This document shows positions 6,205 through 14,400 of a DNA stretch of 16,357 bases, piece by piece. Both the position numbers and the translations under genes were made by a program. Numbering within the stretch: the stretch's first letter is position 1; each line of letters opens with the position of its first letter. The notes beneath the pieces are model-generated. The model was not told the origin of the DNA. It saw only the letters and a program-made list of their open reading frames with translations, and did no database searches. Location of the stretch: the NCBI GenBank assembly GCA_002361655.1, contig DETM01000058.1, positions 265-16,621 of the forward strand. Direction: 5' to 3'. The DNA comes from Prevotella sp. UBA3288. Lineage in GTDB: Bacteria; Bacteroidota; Bacteroidia; Bacteroidales; Bacteroidaceae.

Positions 6205-7611
6205 ATGAGTACACAACATTCTAAAGCAGCGGAATGCTACCAAAGGCGTCCAGAGGTGGTGGAACGTCATGACAACACATTCTTCGGCGTCCGACAGAAA
6301 CGCGACCGCATGGCTCAGGCCTTGCCGGAATGGGAAGACCTGCGCGAGGCGGCCAGTCAGATTAAGAAACATACCATCACCCACCTGGCCGACTATCTGG
6401 AGCAGTTCGAGCAGAATGCCACCCGAAATGGTGTCCATGTACACTGGGCCATCGATGCCAAGGAGTACAATCAGATTGTCTTCGACATTCTGCAGGCGCA
6501 TGGTGTAAAGAAGGTGGTGAAGTCGAAGAGTATGCTCACCGAGGAGTGCCATCTGAACAAAAGTCTGGAGAAACAGGGCATCGAGGTTGTAGAAACCGAC
6601 CTTGGTGAGCGCATCCTGCAGATGATGCACTTGGCTCCCAGCCATATCGTGATGCCGGCCCTGCATGTACATCGTGAGGACATCGGCGAGACATTCCGCC
6701 GTCTGATTCCCGACTTCGACGATATTGCCAAGGGTTATAGTGCTATTGGCGGTTCTCCGGCCGACCCCAACGACCCCACCTTTCTGACCTATGTGGCCCG
6801 TATGCATCTGCGCAGACAGTTCATGGAAGCGGGAGCCGGCATGACGGGAGCCAACTTCGGCATTGCCGAGACTGGTGATGTGGTGGTGTGCACCAACGAG
6901 GGCAACGCCGATATGTCGACCTCTATTCCTAAATTACACATCGTCTCGATGGGCATCGAGAAACTCATCCCCGACTACCGGGCGATGGGTGTCTTCCAAC
7001 GACTGCTGGCCCGCAATGGAACCGGACAGGAGACGACGGTCTATACCAGTCATTTCCGCGGTCCTCGTCCCGGCGGCGAGATGCACATCGTGCTGGTGGA
7101 CAATGGCCGTAGCAGCATTCTGAGCAATCAGGAGCACTGGCAGACACTGAAGTGTATGCGCTGCGGGGCCTGTATGAATACTTGTCCCGTCTATCGTCGT
7201 TCGGCCGGCTATAGTTACACATATTTCATACCCGGTCCTATCGGTATCAACCTGGGTATGCTGCGCAATGCCATGCAGTATAGCGACAATGTGTCGGCCT
7301 GCTCACTCTGTTGTTCGTGCGATAATGTATGTCCGGTAAAGGTCGACCTCTCTACGCAGGTCTACCGGTGGCGCCAGCAACTGGACTCGTTGGGTAAGGC
7401 TGACCCGATGAAGAAGGTCATGTCGAAGGGCATGAGCCTGCTCTTCAACCATCCGATGCTCTACAGCGGTGTCCTCCGTTTGTCGCCGGTTGTCAACTGG
7501 TTGCCGGGACCTGTTGTGGCATGCAGTCTTAATCCTTGGGCCTATGGTCACCAGATGATGAAGTTCCCCGATAAGTCGTTCCACCAATTATGGAAGGAGA
7601 GATTATTATGA
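6205..7611 (+). CDS. lutB: L-lactate oxidation Fe-S protein LutB (LldF/YkgF family)
   Basis: This 468-residue protein is the large Fe-S subunit of LutABC. An LUD-type domain covers about residues 65-300, with VVKSKSMLTEE, GEDIGETFRR-like HREDIGETF, and GANFGIAETGDVVVCTNEGN. Two ferredoxin-type clusters follow: C317-x2-C320-x2-C323-x3-C327-P (CMRCGACMNTCPVYR) and C366-x2-C369-x2-C372-x3-C376-P (CSLCCSCDNVCPVKV). Each would bind [4Fe-4S]. The protein would relay electrons from lactate oxidation. The length and domain order are those of LutB. It starts 37 nt after lutA, and its stop overlaps the lutC start in ATGA, so lutC translation is probably coupled. Confidence 0.93.
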   Translation: MSTQHSKAAECYQRRPEVVERHDNTFFGVRQKRDRMAQALPEWEDLREAASQIKKHTITHLADYLEQFEQNATRNGVHVHWAIDAKEYNQIVFDILQAHGVKKVVKSKSMLTEECHLNKSLEKQGIEVVETDLGERILQMMHLAPSHIVMPALHVHREDIGETFRRLIPDFDDIAKGYSAIGGSPADPNDPTFLTYVARMHLRRQFMEAGAGMTGANFGIAETGDVVVCTNEGNADMSTSIPKLHIVSMGIEKLIPDYRAMGVFQRLLARNGTGQETTVYTSHFRGPRPGGEMHIVLVDNGRSSILSNQEHWQTLKCMRCGACMNTCPVYRRSAGYSYTYFIPGPIGINLGMLRNAMQYSDNVSACSLCCSCDNVCPVKVDLSTQVYRWRQQLDSLGKADPMKKVMSKGMSLLFNHPMLYSGVLRLSPVVNWLPGPVVACSLNPWAYGHQMMKFPDKSFHQLWKERLL

Positions 7612-8213
7612 GTAGTAAAGAACAGATACTTTCCGCTTTGAGGCGACATACACGTGAGACCTACGAGATGCCTGACCTCACGCAACTGACACCCATCACC
7701 TATGCCGACCCGGTGGCCGAGTTCAAGCAGAAGACTACCACGACGGCCGGTGCCAGACTCATCGAGATGGCTCCGGGCGATGACCTCAATGCCCTGGTGC
7801 GTCAGGCCTATCCCGAAGTAAAAGTCATCGCCAGCAATCTGCCGGGTGTCGAGGCTCAGTTGAATCCCGATACTGTCAGCGAGGCGCAAACCTTGGCACA
7901 AGCCGAAGTGGGTGTCGTCCGTGGTGCCATCGGAGTGGCCGAGAATGCCTGCATCTGGGTACCGCAGACCATGAAGGAACGGGCTATCTGCTTTGCTTCC
8001 GAACAACTGGTCATCGTGCTCAGTGCCGACTGCATAGTCAGCAACATGCATGAGGCTTATGCCTGTATTGCTGCGTCGGCAGACTTTTTCCAGACCTACA
8101 AGTTTGGAACCTTCATCAGCGGCCCCAGTAAGACGGCAGATATTGAGGGCGCATTGGTCTATGGGGCGCAGGCAGCACGAGGTGTGACCGTTGTGCTCGA
8201 AAACAATTTATAA
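7608..8213 (+). CDS. lutC: L-lactate oxidation protein LutC (LldG/YkgG family, LUD domain)
   Basis: This 201-residue protein belongs to the LUD family. Visible family features are FKQKTTTTAGARLIEM near the N-terminus, GVVRGAIGVAENACIWVP in the middle, and FISGPSKTADIEGALVYGAQAARGVTVVL at the end, including the characteristic SxTADIE motif. LutC is the third component of LutABC, required for L-lactate use. I chose ATG 7608: it overlaps the lutB TGA as ATGA and has GGAAGGAGAG at 7592-7601 as a good ribosome-binding site, unusual in this window. The in-frame ATG at 7590 would place that site inside the gene. The operon hairpin is at 8337-8370. Confidence 0.92.
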   Translation: MSSKEQILSALRRHTRETYEMPDLTQLTPITYADPVAEFKQKTTTTAGARLIEMAPGDDLNALVRQAYPEVKVIASNLPGVEAQLNPDTVSEAQTLAQAEVGVVRGAIGVAENACIWVPQTMKERAICFASEQLVIVLSADCIVSNMHEAYACIAASADFFQTYKFGTFISGPSKTADIEGALVYGAQAARGVTVVLENNL

Positions 8214-8247
8214 TTTTAGTTTAGTAGTTAAAATATTTCCTTAAAAC

Positions 8248-8279
8248 TTTGGCTGTGTCACCAAAAAAGATTAACTTTG
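8248..8279 (+). promoter_or_regulatory. Candidate promoter in the lutC/protease convergent gap
   Basis: TTTG at 8248-8251 and TAACTTTG at 8272-8279, separated by 20 nt, fit the Bacteroidetes -33/-7 consensus well. It points towards the hairpin at 8337-8370 and away from any sense gene, as the next gene is on the other strand. The match is better than that of the aldA promoter at the -33 box. Confidence 0.45.
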
Positions 8280-8285
8280 TAGCAT

Positions 8286-8372
8286 ATAATTATCCAACCT
8301 ATTGCTACCTTAAATTGATTACTAACTAAAACACGCAAAAGAGGTGTCGCAAGTGAGCGGCACCTCTTTTAT
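8286..8372 (+). ncRNA. Possible small RNA between lutC and the protease gene
   Basis: If the promoter at 8248-8279 is active, transcription would begin near 8286 and stop at the hairpin ending at 8370, giving about 85 nt. There is no ATG-initiated reading frame of useful size between. It matches no RNA family I recognise. Its 3' end would be complementary to the end of the convergent protease mRNA. This is inference from promoter and terminator placement only. Confidence 0.2.
8337..8370. terminator. Bidirectional intrinsic terminator between lutC and protease gene
   Basis: AAAAGAGGTGTCGC (8337-8350), loop AAGTGA, then GCGGCACCTCTTTT (8357-8370) form a 14-bp stem with a single G-T wobble. There is an A run on one side and a T run on the other, so it can act on both strands. 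The protease stop codon (8369-8371 on the - strand) lies at its edge. Confidence 0.85.
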
Positions 8373-9850
8373 TTGGCCTGGCGGTTTGCCACGTTCTTTG
8401 TCTGGCGGCTCACCACTTTTTTGACTTGTCCGTCAGGATGGCGCATGATGCTGACGGGTCCATATTGATAGAGCACCTCTGCTTTCTGTTTGTCCTTAGT
8501 TGTAGCGCTGATGGCCGTCGCCTCGTCCATGAACTTAAACGATGCCAGTCCGTTGGTGACTTTCATCTCTGTAATGGGTTTCGACATGAGTCGGCTCTCT
8601 CCATTCCAGACGACAGCGGCGGGCGTTGACGTATCGGTGAGCATGTTGTTCCCCTGATAAGGATAGGCCCAGTCGGAGCAGTAGGGTATGCGGGTCAGGT
8701 TGTTTGCGGGGATGATATAGTAGCGCTTGTTGGGTGAGTCGGGCTCATTGGGGAAATCGCTGACGGAATTCCAGATTTCTTCGTCGTAATTGATATGGAA
8801 GACGATGATGCCGCTGCCGGGCAGCCCTCTGTCCCAGCCCGTCTGCTGGCGGTTCTCTACGATGTAGTACTCGTGGTCGTCCTGGGCGTTGCGGATGAGG
8901 TAGGCCTCTGGTGCTTCGCCGAGTGCTTTCATCCGGCTGACGGTGGCCGGCTCTGTCAGTTCGGTGGGTGTGAGCCATCCCATCAGCATACGTTCGTGGG
9001 CCGAATAGCCGCCAGGCAAGAACCCGCCTCCGTTGTAGCAACTGAAGTCCATGAGTTCCCATTTGTATGGAAACGATGTGTTGCCATAGTAGAAGTCGGG
9101 GAAACCGAAGCAGTGTGTATATTCGTGGCAGATCGTGCCGAAGACACCATAGCCGCCGTCACTATATTGCTCCTGTACGCAGCAGTAGCAGTCGATGCGA
9201 TAGTTCCGGTTGCCCTGACTGACGTTGCGGTAGTTGCTGCTCAAATGTTCACTGAGCCACCACTGGTGCGGCCAGATGGTGTTCGTGCCTCCTCCGGCAT
9301 TCATGCCTTTTCCTGCATAGATGACAAGCAGTTGGTCTACATAGCCGTCGTCGTCCCAGTCGTATCGGCTCCAGTCGATGTCGCGGTTCTGCAGTTCGTC
9401 TACGATGTCGTTGATCAGGTATTTGCTGTTCTCATCGTCATTTTCTGTACTCCGGTATTTTTTGCACATCCCGTCGACAGTCACGTAGTGCAGGTCGAAG
9501 GTCAAGTTGAACTGACCGTAACTCTGGTCGTAGAAATAGTCGTGGATAGAACCGGAGAACGGTGTCTCGCTGTAATCCTTGGCATTGAATATCTTGTCCC
9601 ATTGTGCCAGCGTGCTCTCTTCGTCGCCTTTGAACGACTTGTCAGCGAAAGCCACGAGCACCGTCAGTTGGTGCCGCTCGCCGGTGTATTTCGCCACATC
9701 ACGGTTAGACGACCGGGCTCTTCTGACTTTACGTTGTAAATCATTCTTTACAACGCCCATCCGGCAGCCTCTTCGTGGCAGCACTTCCTGAGCCGTTGCG
9801 TGAAGCAGGGCCAGCAATGGGATGATCGCCATCAAATATCGTAGTCTCAT
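8369..9850 (-). CDS. Secreted M6-family metalloprotease (immune inhibitor A-like)
   Basis: This 493-residue protein starts with a signal peptide (MRLRYLMAIIPLLALLHATA, likely cleaved before QEVLP) and a short basic propeptide-like stretch (RRGCR...RRARSS). The catalytic zinc motif is H242-E-Y-T-H246-C-F-G-F-P-D252, the HExxHxxGxPD form of M6 peptidases. An acidic loop DWDDDGYVD (about 164-172) resembles the calcium/structural loop seen in M6 proteins, and MDFSCYNGGG follows the active site as expected. Substrate is unknown; a role in digesting host or dietary protein is inference. The C-terminus (AISATTKDKQKAEVLY, then VSIMRHPDGQVKKVV) faintly resembles a shortened type IX secretion CTD, followed by a repetitive RQTK...RQAK tail. 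It is convergent to lutC and monocistronic. Confidence 0.85.
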   Translation of the reverse strand: MRLRYLMAIIPLLALLHATAQEVLPRRGCRMGVVKNDLQRKVRRARSSNRDVAKYTGERHQLTVLVAFADKSFKGDEESTLAQWDKIFNAKDYSETPFSGSIHDYFYDQSYGQFNLTFDLHYVTVDGMCKKYRSTENDDENSKYLINDIVDELQNRDIDWSRYDWDDDGYVDQLLVIYAGKGMNAGGGTNTIWPHQWWLSEHLSSNYRNVSQGNRNYRIDCYCCVQEQYSDGGYGVFGTICHEYTHCFGFPDFYYGNTSFPYKWELMDFSCYNGGGFLPGGYSAHERMLMGWLTPTELTEPATVSRMKALGEAPEAYLIRNAQDDHEYYIVENRQQTGWDRGLPGSGIIVFHINYDEEIWNSVSDFPNEPDSPNKRYYIIPANNLTRIPYCSDWAYPYQGNNMLTDTSTPAAVVWNGESRLMSKPITEMKVTNGLASFKFMDEATAISATTKDKQKAEVLYQYGPVSIMRHPDGQVKKVVSRQTKNVANRQAK

Positions 9851-9873
9851 ATCCAGTCTTTCTTTGCTGGGTG

Positions 9874-9881
9874 CAAAGGTT
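9874..9881 (-). promoter_or_regulatory. Possible -7 box of the M6 protease gene
   Basis: On the - strand the sequence AACCTTTG, followed by CA, is one mismatch from TAnnTTTG and lies 23 nt upstream of the protease ATG. No convincing -33 box is seen. The 9-mer AAAGGTTTG (+ strand) occurs twice, at 9875-9883 and 9893-9901. Confidence 0.35.
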
Positions 9882-9909
9882 TGTACTTTATTAAAGGTTT
9901 GCTCTTATG

Positions 9910-9944
9910 AAGAGGGGCGCGTCGGATTTTGACGCACCCCTCTT
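9910..9944 (-). terminator. Hairpin downstream of the efflux operon
   Basis: AAGAGGGGCGCGTC (9910-9923) pairs with GACGCACCCCTCTT (9931-9944) with one mismatch around a 7-nt loop. It lies about 30 nt beyond the stop codon of the outer-membrane channel gene and upstream of the protease promoter. No strong T-run follows on the - strand, so it may stop transcription weakly or act by stabilising the mRNA 3' end. Confidence 0.6.
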
Positions 9945-9973
9945 GCGTGTTGTCGCTATTCCATTCCTCCGGA

Positions 9974-11398
9974 TTACTTGGAACCGCCTCCAAGAGCGAT
10001 GTAGAGGGCGATGACGGCTTCAGCACCAGCGTACATATTCATGGCCTCGCTGAGTTGTGCACTGAGCAGCGACTCCTGTGCGGTGAGCACCTCGAGGTAA
10101 CTGGCCTTGCCGTTGTCCATTAGTTCGTGGGTACCGTTATAAGCCTCGTGGAGCACCTGTACCTGACGGTGGTAGTAGGCATGCTTGTCGCGGGCAGCCT
10201 GGCAGTCGGCGATGGCCTCGTTGACCTGGTTGCCGGCATCGACAACGGTCTGCACATATTTCTTCTGCAGGTCTTCCTCTGTGAGTTGGGCTATCTTCTT
10301 GTTGGCAATCAGACGACCACGGGCGAAGATGGGCTGTGTGAGAGAGCCTACGAAATTGAGAAGCAGTTTACCCGGGTCGGTGACAACACCGCCGGCAGAG
10401 TTGGTCCAGCCAGCCATGCCGTCGAGTGTGATGTTGGGGAAGAAAGCGGCCCGGGCGGCCTGGGTGTTATAGAACGCCTCCTCTATGGCGTGATTGGCCA
10501 TGCGGATGTCGGGGCGCTGCTCGAGCATCGTGGCGGGAATGCCGATTTTCAGATACTGCGTGTCAAAGACGCGATTGCCGACTTCGCCTTGTGCTTCGGG
10601 ATGCTGCAAGGGTGCCATGCCCCACTTCTGACGCTCGATATGCTGCGGCGTGACGGCCAGCAGGCGACAGATGGCATTCTCTACGGCACGGATATGGCGA
10701 CGGGTGTCTACAATCTGTGTCTTGACGTTTAGATAAGATGACTCCATCTGGTTGACGGCTGTGCTGTATGACTTGCCGTTCTCCCAAAGCGACTTCTGCG
10801 TCTCCAGCGAGGCGTTCCACAGACTGTCGGTCTGGATGAGGATCTCTAACTGACGGTCGAGCACCTGAAGCAGATAATACTGCTGGGCGGTGGTTGCGAT
10901 GAGGTTGGCACGGACGGCCTCCTCACGCATCTGAGCCTGAAGGAACACAGCCTTGGCAGCGCGCTTCTTGTTGGTGATGGATCCGAATACATCGATGTCC
11001 ATCGACAGTTGGAGTGGCAGGTTATAGGTCTTCGACCAGGGGTTGTCATCAAACTTGGTGAGCGTGCCTTGCGGTGTGAAATAGAGCGACGGCAGGTAGG
11101 CCAGACGGGCGGTCTTCAGCGACGCCTCGCTCTTCTCGACGGCGATGCGGGCAGAGTTCAGGTCGGTATTGTTGGCCAGCACCTGCTCGATGAGTTGCTG
11201 AAGCATGGGGTCGGTGAAGAACTCACGCCACGACAACTGGGCAATCGAGGTGCCGTCGGAGGCCGCAGTAACGTCCTGCGACGTACCGAAAGCGTTGGCC
11301 GGAGCCTCTGTCTTTTGCTCATACTTGTTATATAGGCCGCAGCCCGTGAGTGTGATACTCACGGCTGCAGCAACGAAGATATTTCTTAGAATTTTCAT
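9974..11398 (-). CDS. TolC-family outer-membrane channel of RND efflux system (OprM/NodT-type lipoprotein)
   Basis: This protein forms the outer-membrane exit duct of a tripartite pump. From ATG 11398 it has 474 residues and begins MKILRNIFVAAAVSITLTGC, a lipoprotein signal with lipobox LTGC (C20). The two OEP repeats are visible: WREFFTDPMLQQLIEQVLANNTDLNSA and LPLQLSMDIDVFG in the first, PATMLEQRPDIRMANHAIEEAFYNTQAARAAFFPNITL and GSLTQPIFARGRLIA in the second. Both carry long coiled-coil alpha-hairpin segments. I rejected the longer start at 11443, which would overlap the pump gene and put 15 polar residues before the signal peptide. The gene follows the pump gene by 22 nt and is last in the operon. 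The function call is firm; the exported compounds are unknown. Confidence 0.9.
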   Translation of the reverse strand: MKILRNIFVAAAVSITLTGCGLYNKYEQKTEAPANAFGTSQDVTAASDGTSIAQLSWREFFTDPMLQQLIEQVLANNTDLNSARIAVEKSEASLKTARLAYLPSLYFTPQGTLTKFDDNPWSKTYNLPLQLSMDIDVFGSITNKKRAAKAVFLQAQMREEAVRANLIATTAQQYYLLQVLDRQLEILIQTDSLWNASLETQKSLWENGKSYSTAVNQMESSYLNVKTQIVDTRRHIRAVENAICRLLAVTPQHIERQKWGMAPLQHPEAQGEVGNRVFDTQYLKIGIPATMLEQRPDIRMANHAIEEAFYNTQAARAAFFPNITLDGMAGWTNSAGGVVTDPGKLLLNFVGSLTQPIFARGRLIANKKIAQLTEEDLQKKYVQTVVDAGNQVNEAIADCQAARDKHAYYHRQVQVLHEAYNGTHELMDNGKASYLEVLTAQESLLSAQLSEAMNMYAGAEAVIALYIALGGGSK

Positions 11399-11407
11399 AA
11401 TTATCTG

Positions 11408-11431
11408 CGATGTTTCGATGTTACGATGTTG
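11408..11431 (-). repeat. 8-bp tandem tract at pump/channel gene junction
   Basis: On the + strand, CGATGTTT, CGATGTTA and CGATGTTG are three consecutive 8-bp units. The stop codon of the RND pump gene (11421-11423) lies inside the second unit, so the pump's last residues (VATS) are encoded by the tract. Next to it, 11436-11455 has units ACTTTC, ACTCTTC and ACTTCGG of near-heptad type that are also translated. Confidence 0.7.
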
Positions 11432-14400
11432 CGACACTTTCACTCTTCACTTCGGTCTTTCCCTGGAACTTCTCATGCAGCGTCTGGAACACGATGAAGA
11501 AGGCTGGGACGACGAATAGCAGCGCCACGGTGCCAATGCCCATACCGCCGATGACGGCAAGGGCGAGGGCGCGGTTGCCGTTGGCACCGGCACCACCCTC
11601 GATGACTAGGGGCACCATGCCGATAATCATTGTGGCCACGGTCATGAGGATAGGACGCAGACGCTCCTTGCAGGCCTCGAAGGCAGCATCGAGGATGCTC
11701 ATGCCTTGGGCGCGGCGCTCGGTTGCGAACTCGGTGATCAGGATGGCCGTCTTGGCCAACAGGCCAATCAGCATGATGACGCCCGTCTGCAGGTAGATGT
11801 TGTTGTCCATGCCGGGAATCTGATTCTTATAGCCAAGGTAAGCGAACACGAAGGCACCCATCAGTCCAAACGGCACGCTGAACAGCACGGCCCACGGGGT
11901 GAACCACGAGTTGTAGAGCGAGGCCAGGATGAGGTAGATCAAGATGGCACAGATGACGTAAATGAGAGCAGTGGCATTGGAGTTGGCCGTCTCTTCCACC
12001 TCGCGCGACATACCGCTGTACTCGTAGGTTGCCGTTGCGGGCATTTCCTCCTTAAACACCTCGGCAATGACCTTGTGTACATCGCCTTCGGTATAGCCGC
12101 TGCCGGGCTTCACAGAACAGGTGATACTCTGGAAGAGGTTGAAGTGCTCGATATTGGCCGGACCCACAACCTCTTTCAGACTGACGAACTGGGAGATGGG
12201 TGCCATCTTGCCGCTACCCACTTGCATGAAGATGTTCTGCAGTGCCTGTGGGTCGAGGCGGTATTCGGGCGAGGCGGCCGCCATGATGCGATAGACTTTA
12301 CCAAACTGGTTGAAATTGCCGATATAGGCACCGCCGCAGTAAGCACCGAGCGTGTTCAGCACATCAGCGGGCGACACACCGGCACGGTCGCACTGGGCTG
12401 CATCCACATCCACCTGGAATTTCGGGAAGCGTTCAGAGTAGAAGGACATAGCAGATGCTATCTCCGGGCGCTCTGACAGTTTGGCTATGAAGTGTTCGGT
12501 CTGCTTGGCAAACTCCGACAGATTGCCATCTGTTGGGTCCTGAACAGCCAAGTAAATGTCGTTACTCGTTCCATAACCGGGAATCTGCGGCATCTCGGAA
12601 GGAATTACCACCAGATTCTTGAGTTCCAGACAGTCAAAATAGAAACGGGCTGCGGCAAGGGCAAGCAGATGATTCATACCGGGACGCTCGTCCCAGTTCT
12701 TCAGGCGCACCACCATCGTAGCGTAGTTGGAAGAGGCGGAACTAGACAGCATACCGTAGCCACAGGTCACGGAGAAACTCTCTAACTCGGGAATCTTCTT
12801 TACCTTCTCTTCCACTGCCTTCACCATCTCACGAGTCTGCTGCAGGGTAGCACCCTCCGGAGCCTGAATCTCAACCAGGAACACGCCCTGGTCCTCCTGA
12901 GGCACCAGACCAGAAGGCAGACTCTTCATGAAGAACACCAGCAGTACGGCAGCCAGTGCCAGTGCGCCCCATGCCAGCAGGGGGCGCTTGATGAACTTCT
13001 GCACGGCCTTGCTATACTTATTATATATAGCATTGTAACTGACGGTATAGGCTTTCTTCGTATAATAGGTCAGACTCTTGCCTTCCTTCTTGCCATCCTT
13101 GACACGCATCATGATGGCACACAGAGCCGGACAGAGCGTCAGGGCCGAGATGCACGACAGACCGACACTCGAAGCGATGGTCACGCCAAACTGGGTGAAG
13201 AACGTGCCCGACGTGCCCGGCATGAACATCACGGGCACGAACACGGCCATGAATACCAGGGTACAGGAAACAACGGCTACCGACACCTCGTTCATGGCCT
13301 GACGGGTGGCCTCGCGGGCATCGCTGATGCCGTTCTCCATCTTCGCCATGACGGCCTCAACCACCACGATGGCATCGTCGACCACCGTACCGATGGCCAG
13401 CACCAGGGCAAAGAGGGTCAGGATGTTCAGCGAGAAGCCTGCCATCTTGACGATGGCGAAAGTGCCCAGCAGCGACACGATGATGGAGATGGAGGGGATG
13501 ATGGTGGCCTTGAAGTTCTGCAGGAAGAAGAACACCACGAGAATCACAAGGATGATGGCAATGACGAGCGTCTCCACCACGTTGTGGATGGCAGCAAAGA
13601 GGAAGTCGTCACTGGTCATCATGGTGACGAACTCCAATCCGTCGGGCATCGATTTCTTGGCCTCTTCAAACGTCTTGTTGATGGCGGCGTTTACTTGGGT
13701 GGCGTTGGCACCCGGTGCAGCGAAGACGATGAAGAGGGCACCCGGACGGTCCTGGATGTTCGAGGTGAAGTTGTAACTCATGGCACCTATTTTCACCTCA
13801 GCCACATCGCTCAACTGCAACATACCGCCGCCGCTGGTACGCAGCACGATGTTGTTGAACTCCTCAACAGTCTTCAGCGTACCCTTGTACTGCATGGAGT
13901 ACTGGTAGGAGTTGCCCGACTGCTCGCCTAGCGTACCCACAGCGGCCACGAAACTCTGTCCGCCGATAGCGGCAAAGACATCGTTAGGCGTCAGACCGTA
14001 CTGGGCCATCACGTCGGGCTTCAGCCAGATGCGCAGAGCGTAGGTGTTGCCCAGGCTCAACACATTGCCCACACCGGTGATACGCATCAACTTCGGTTTG
14101 ATGTTGATGTCCACGTAGTTTGACACAAAGTCCTCGTCGTATTTGCCGTCGGCACTCTTCACGGCGAATATCTGCAGAATGTTGTTCTGGCGTTTCTCCA
14201 CCTTCACACCGATCTTGTTCACGTCGGCCGGCAGAAGAGCCTGTGCACGGGTCACACGGTTCTGCACGTTCACCGTCGCCATGTCGGGGTCGGTGCCCTG
14301 CTTGAAATAGACGGTAATCTCCACATCACCGTTCGACGAGGCCTTGGAGGTGATGTAATCCATGTCGTTCACACCGTTGATGGCCTCCTCGAGAGGCTGG

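Noticed and set aside
7590..7607. Upstream ATG of lutC at 7590
   Set aside because: It would put the strong GGAAGGAGAG ribosome-binding site inside the coding sequence; ATG 7608, overlapping the lutB stop, is the better start.
8795..9739. 314-codon open frame on the + strand opposite the M6 protease
   Set aside because: The protease on the other strand has a signal peptide and a zinc motif; the + strand translation is Val/Ala-rich shadow sequence without motifs.
11399..11443. Longer start for the outer-membrane channel protein
   Set aside because: It would add 15 polar residues encoded by repeat DNA in front of a normal lipoprotein signal peptide and overlap the pump gene.
11706..12476. 256-codon + strand frame opposite the RND pump
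   Set aside because: The pump gene is clear over the whole region, including proton-relay residues; the antisense translation shows no domain.
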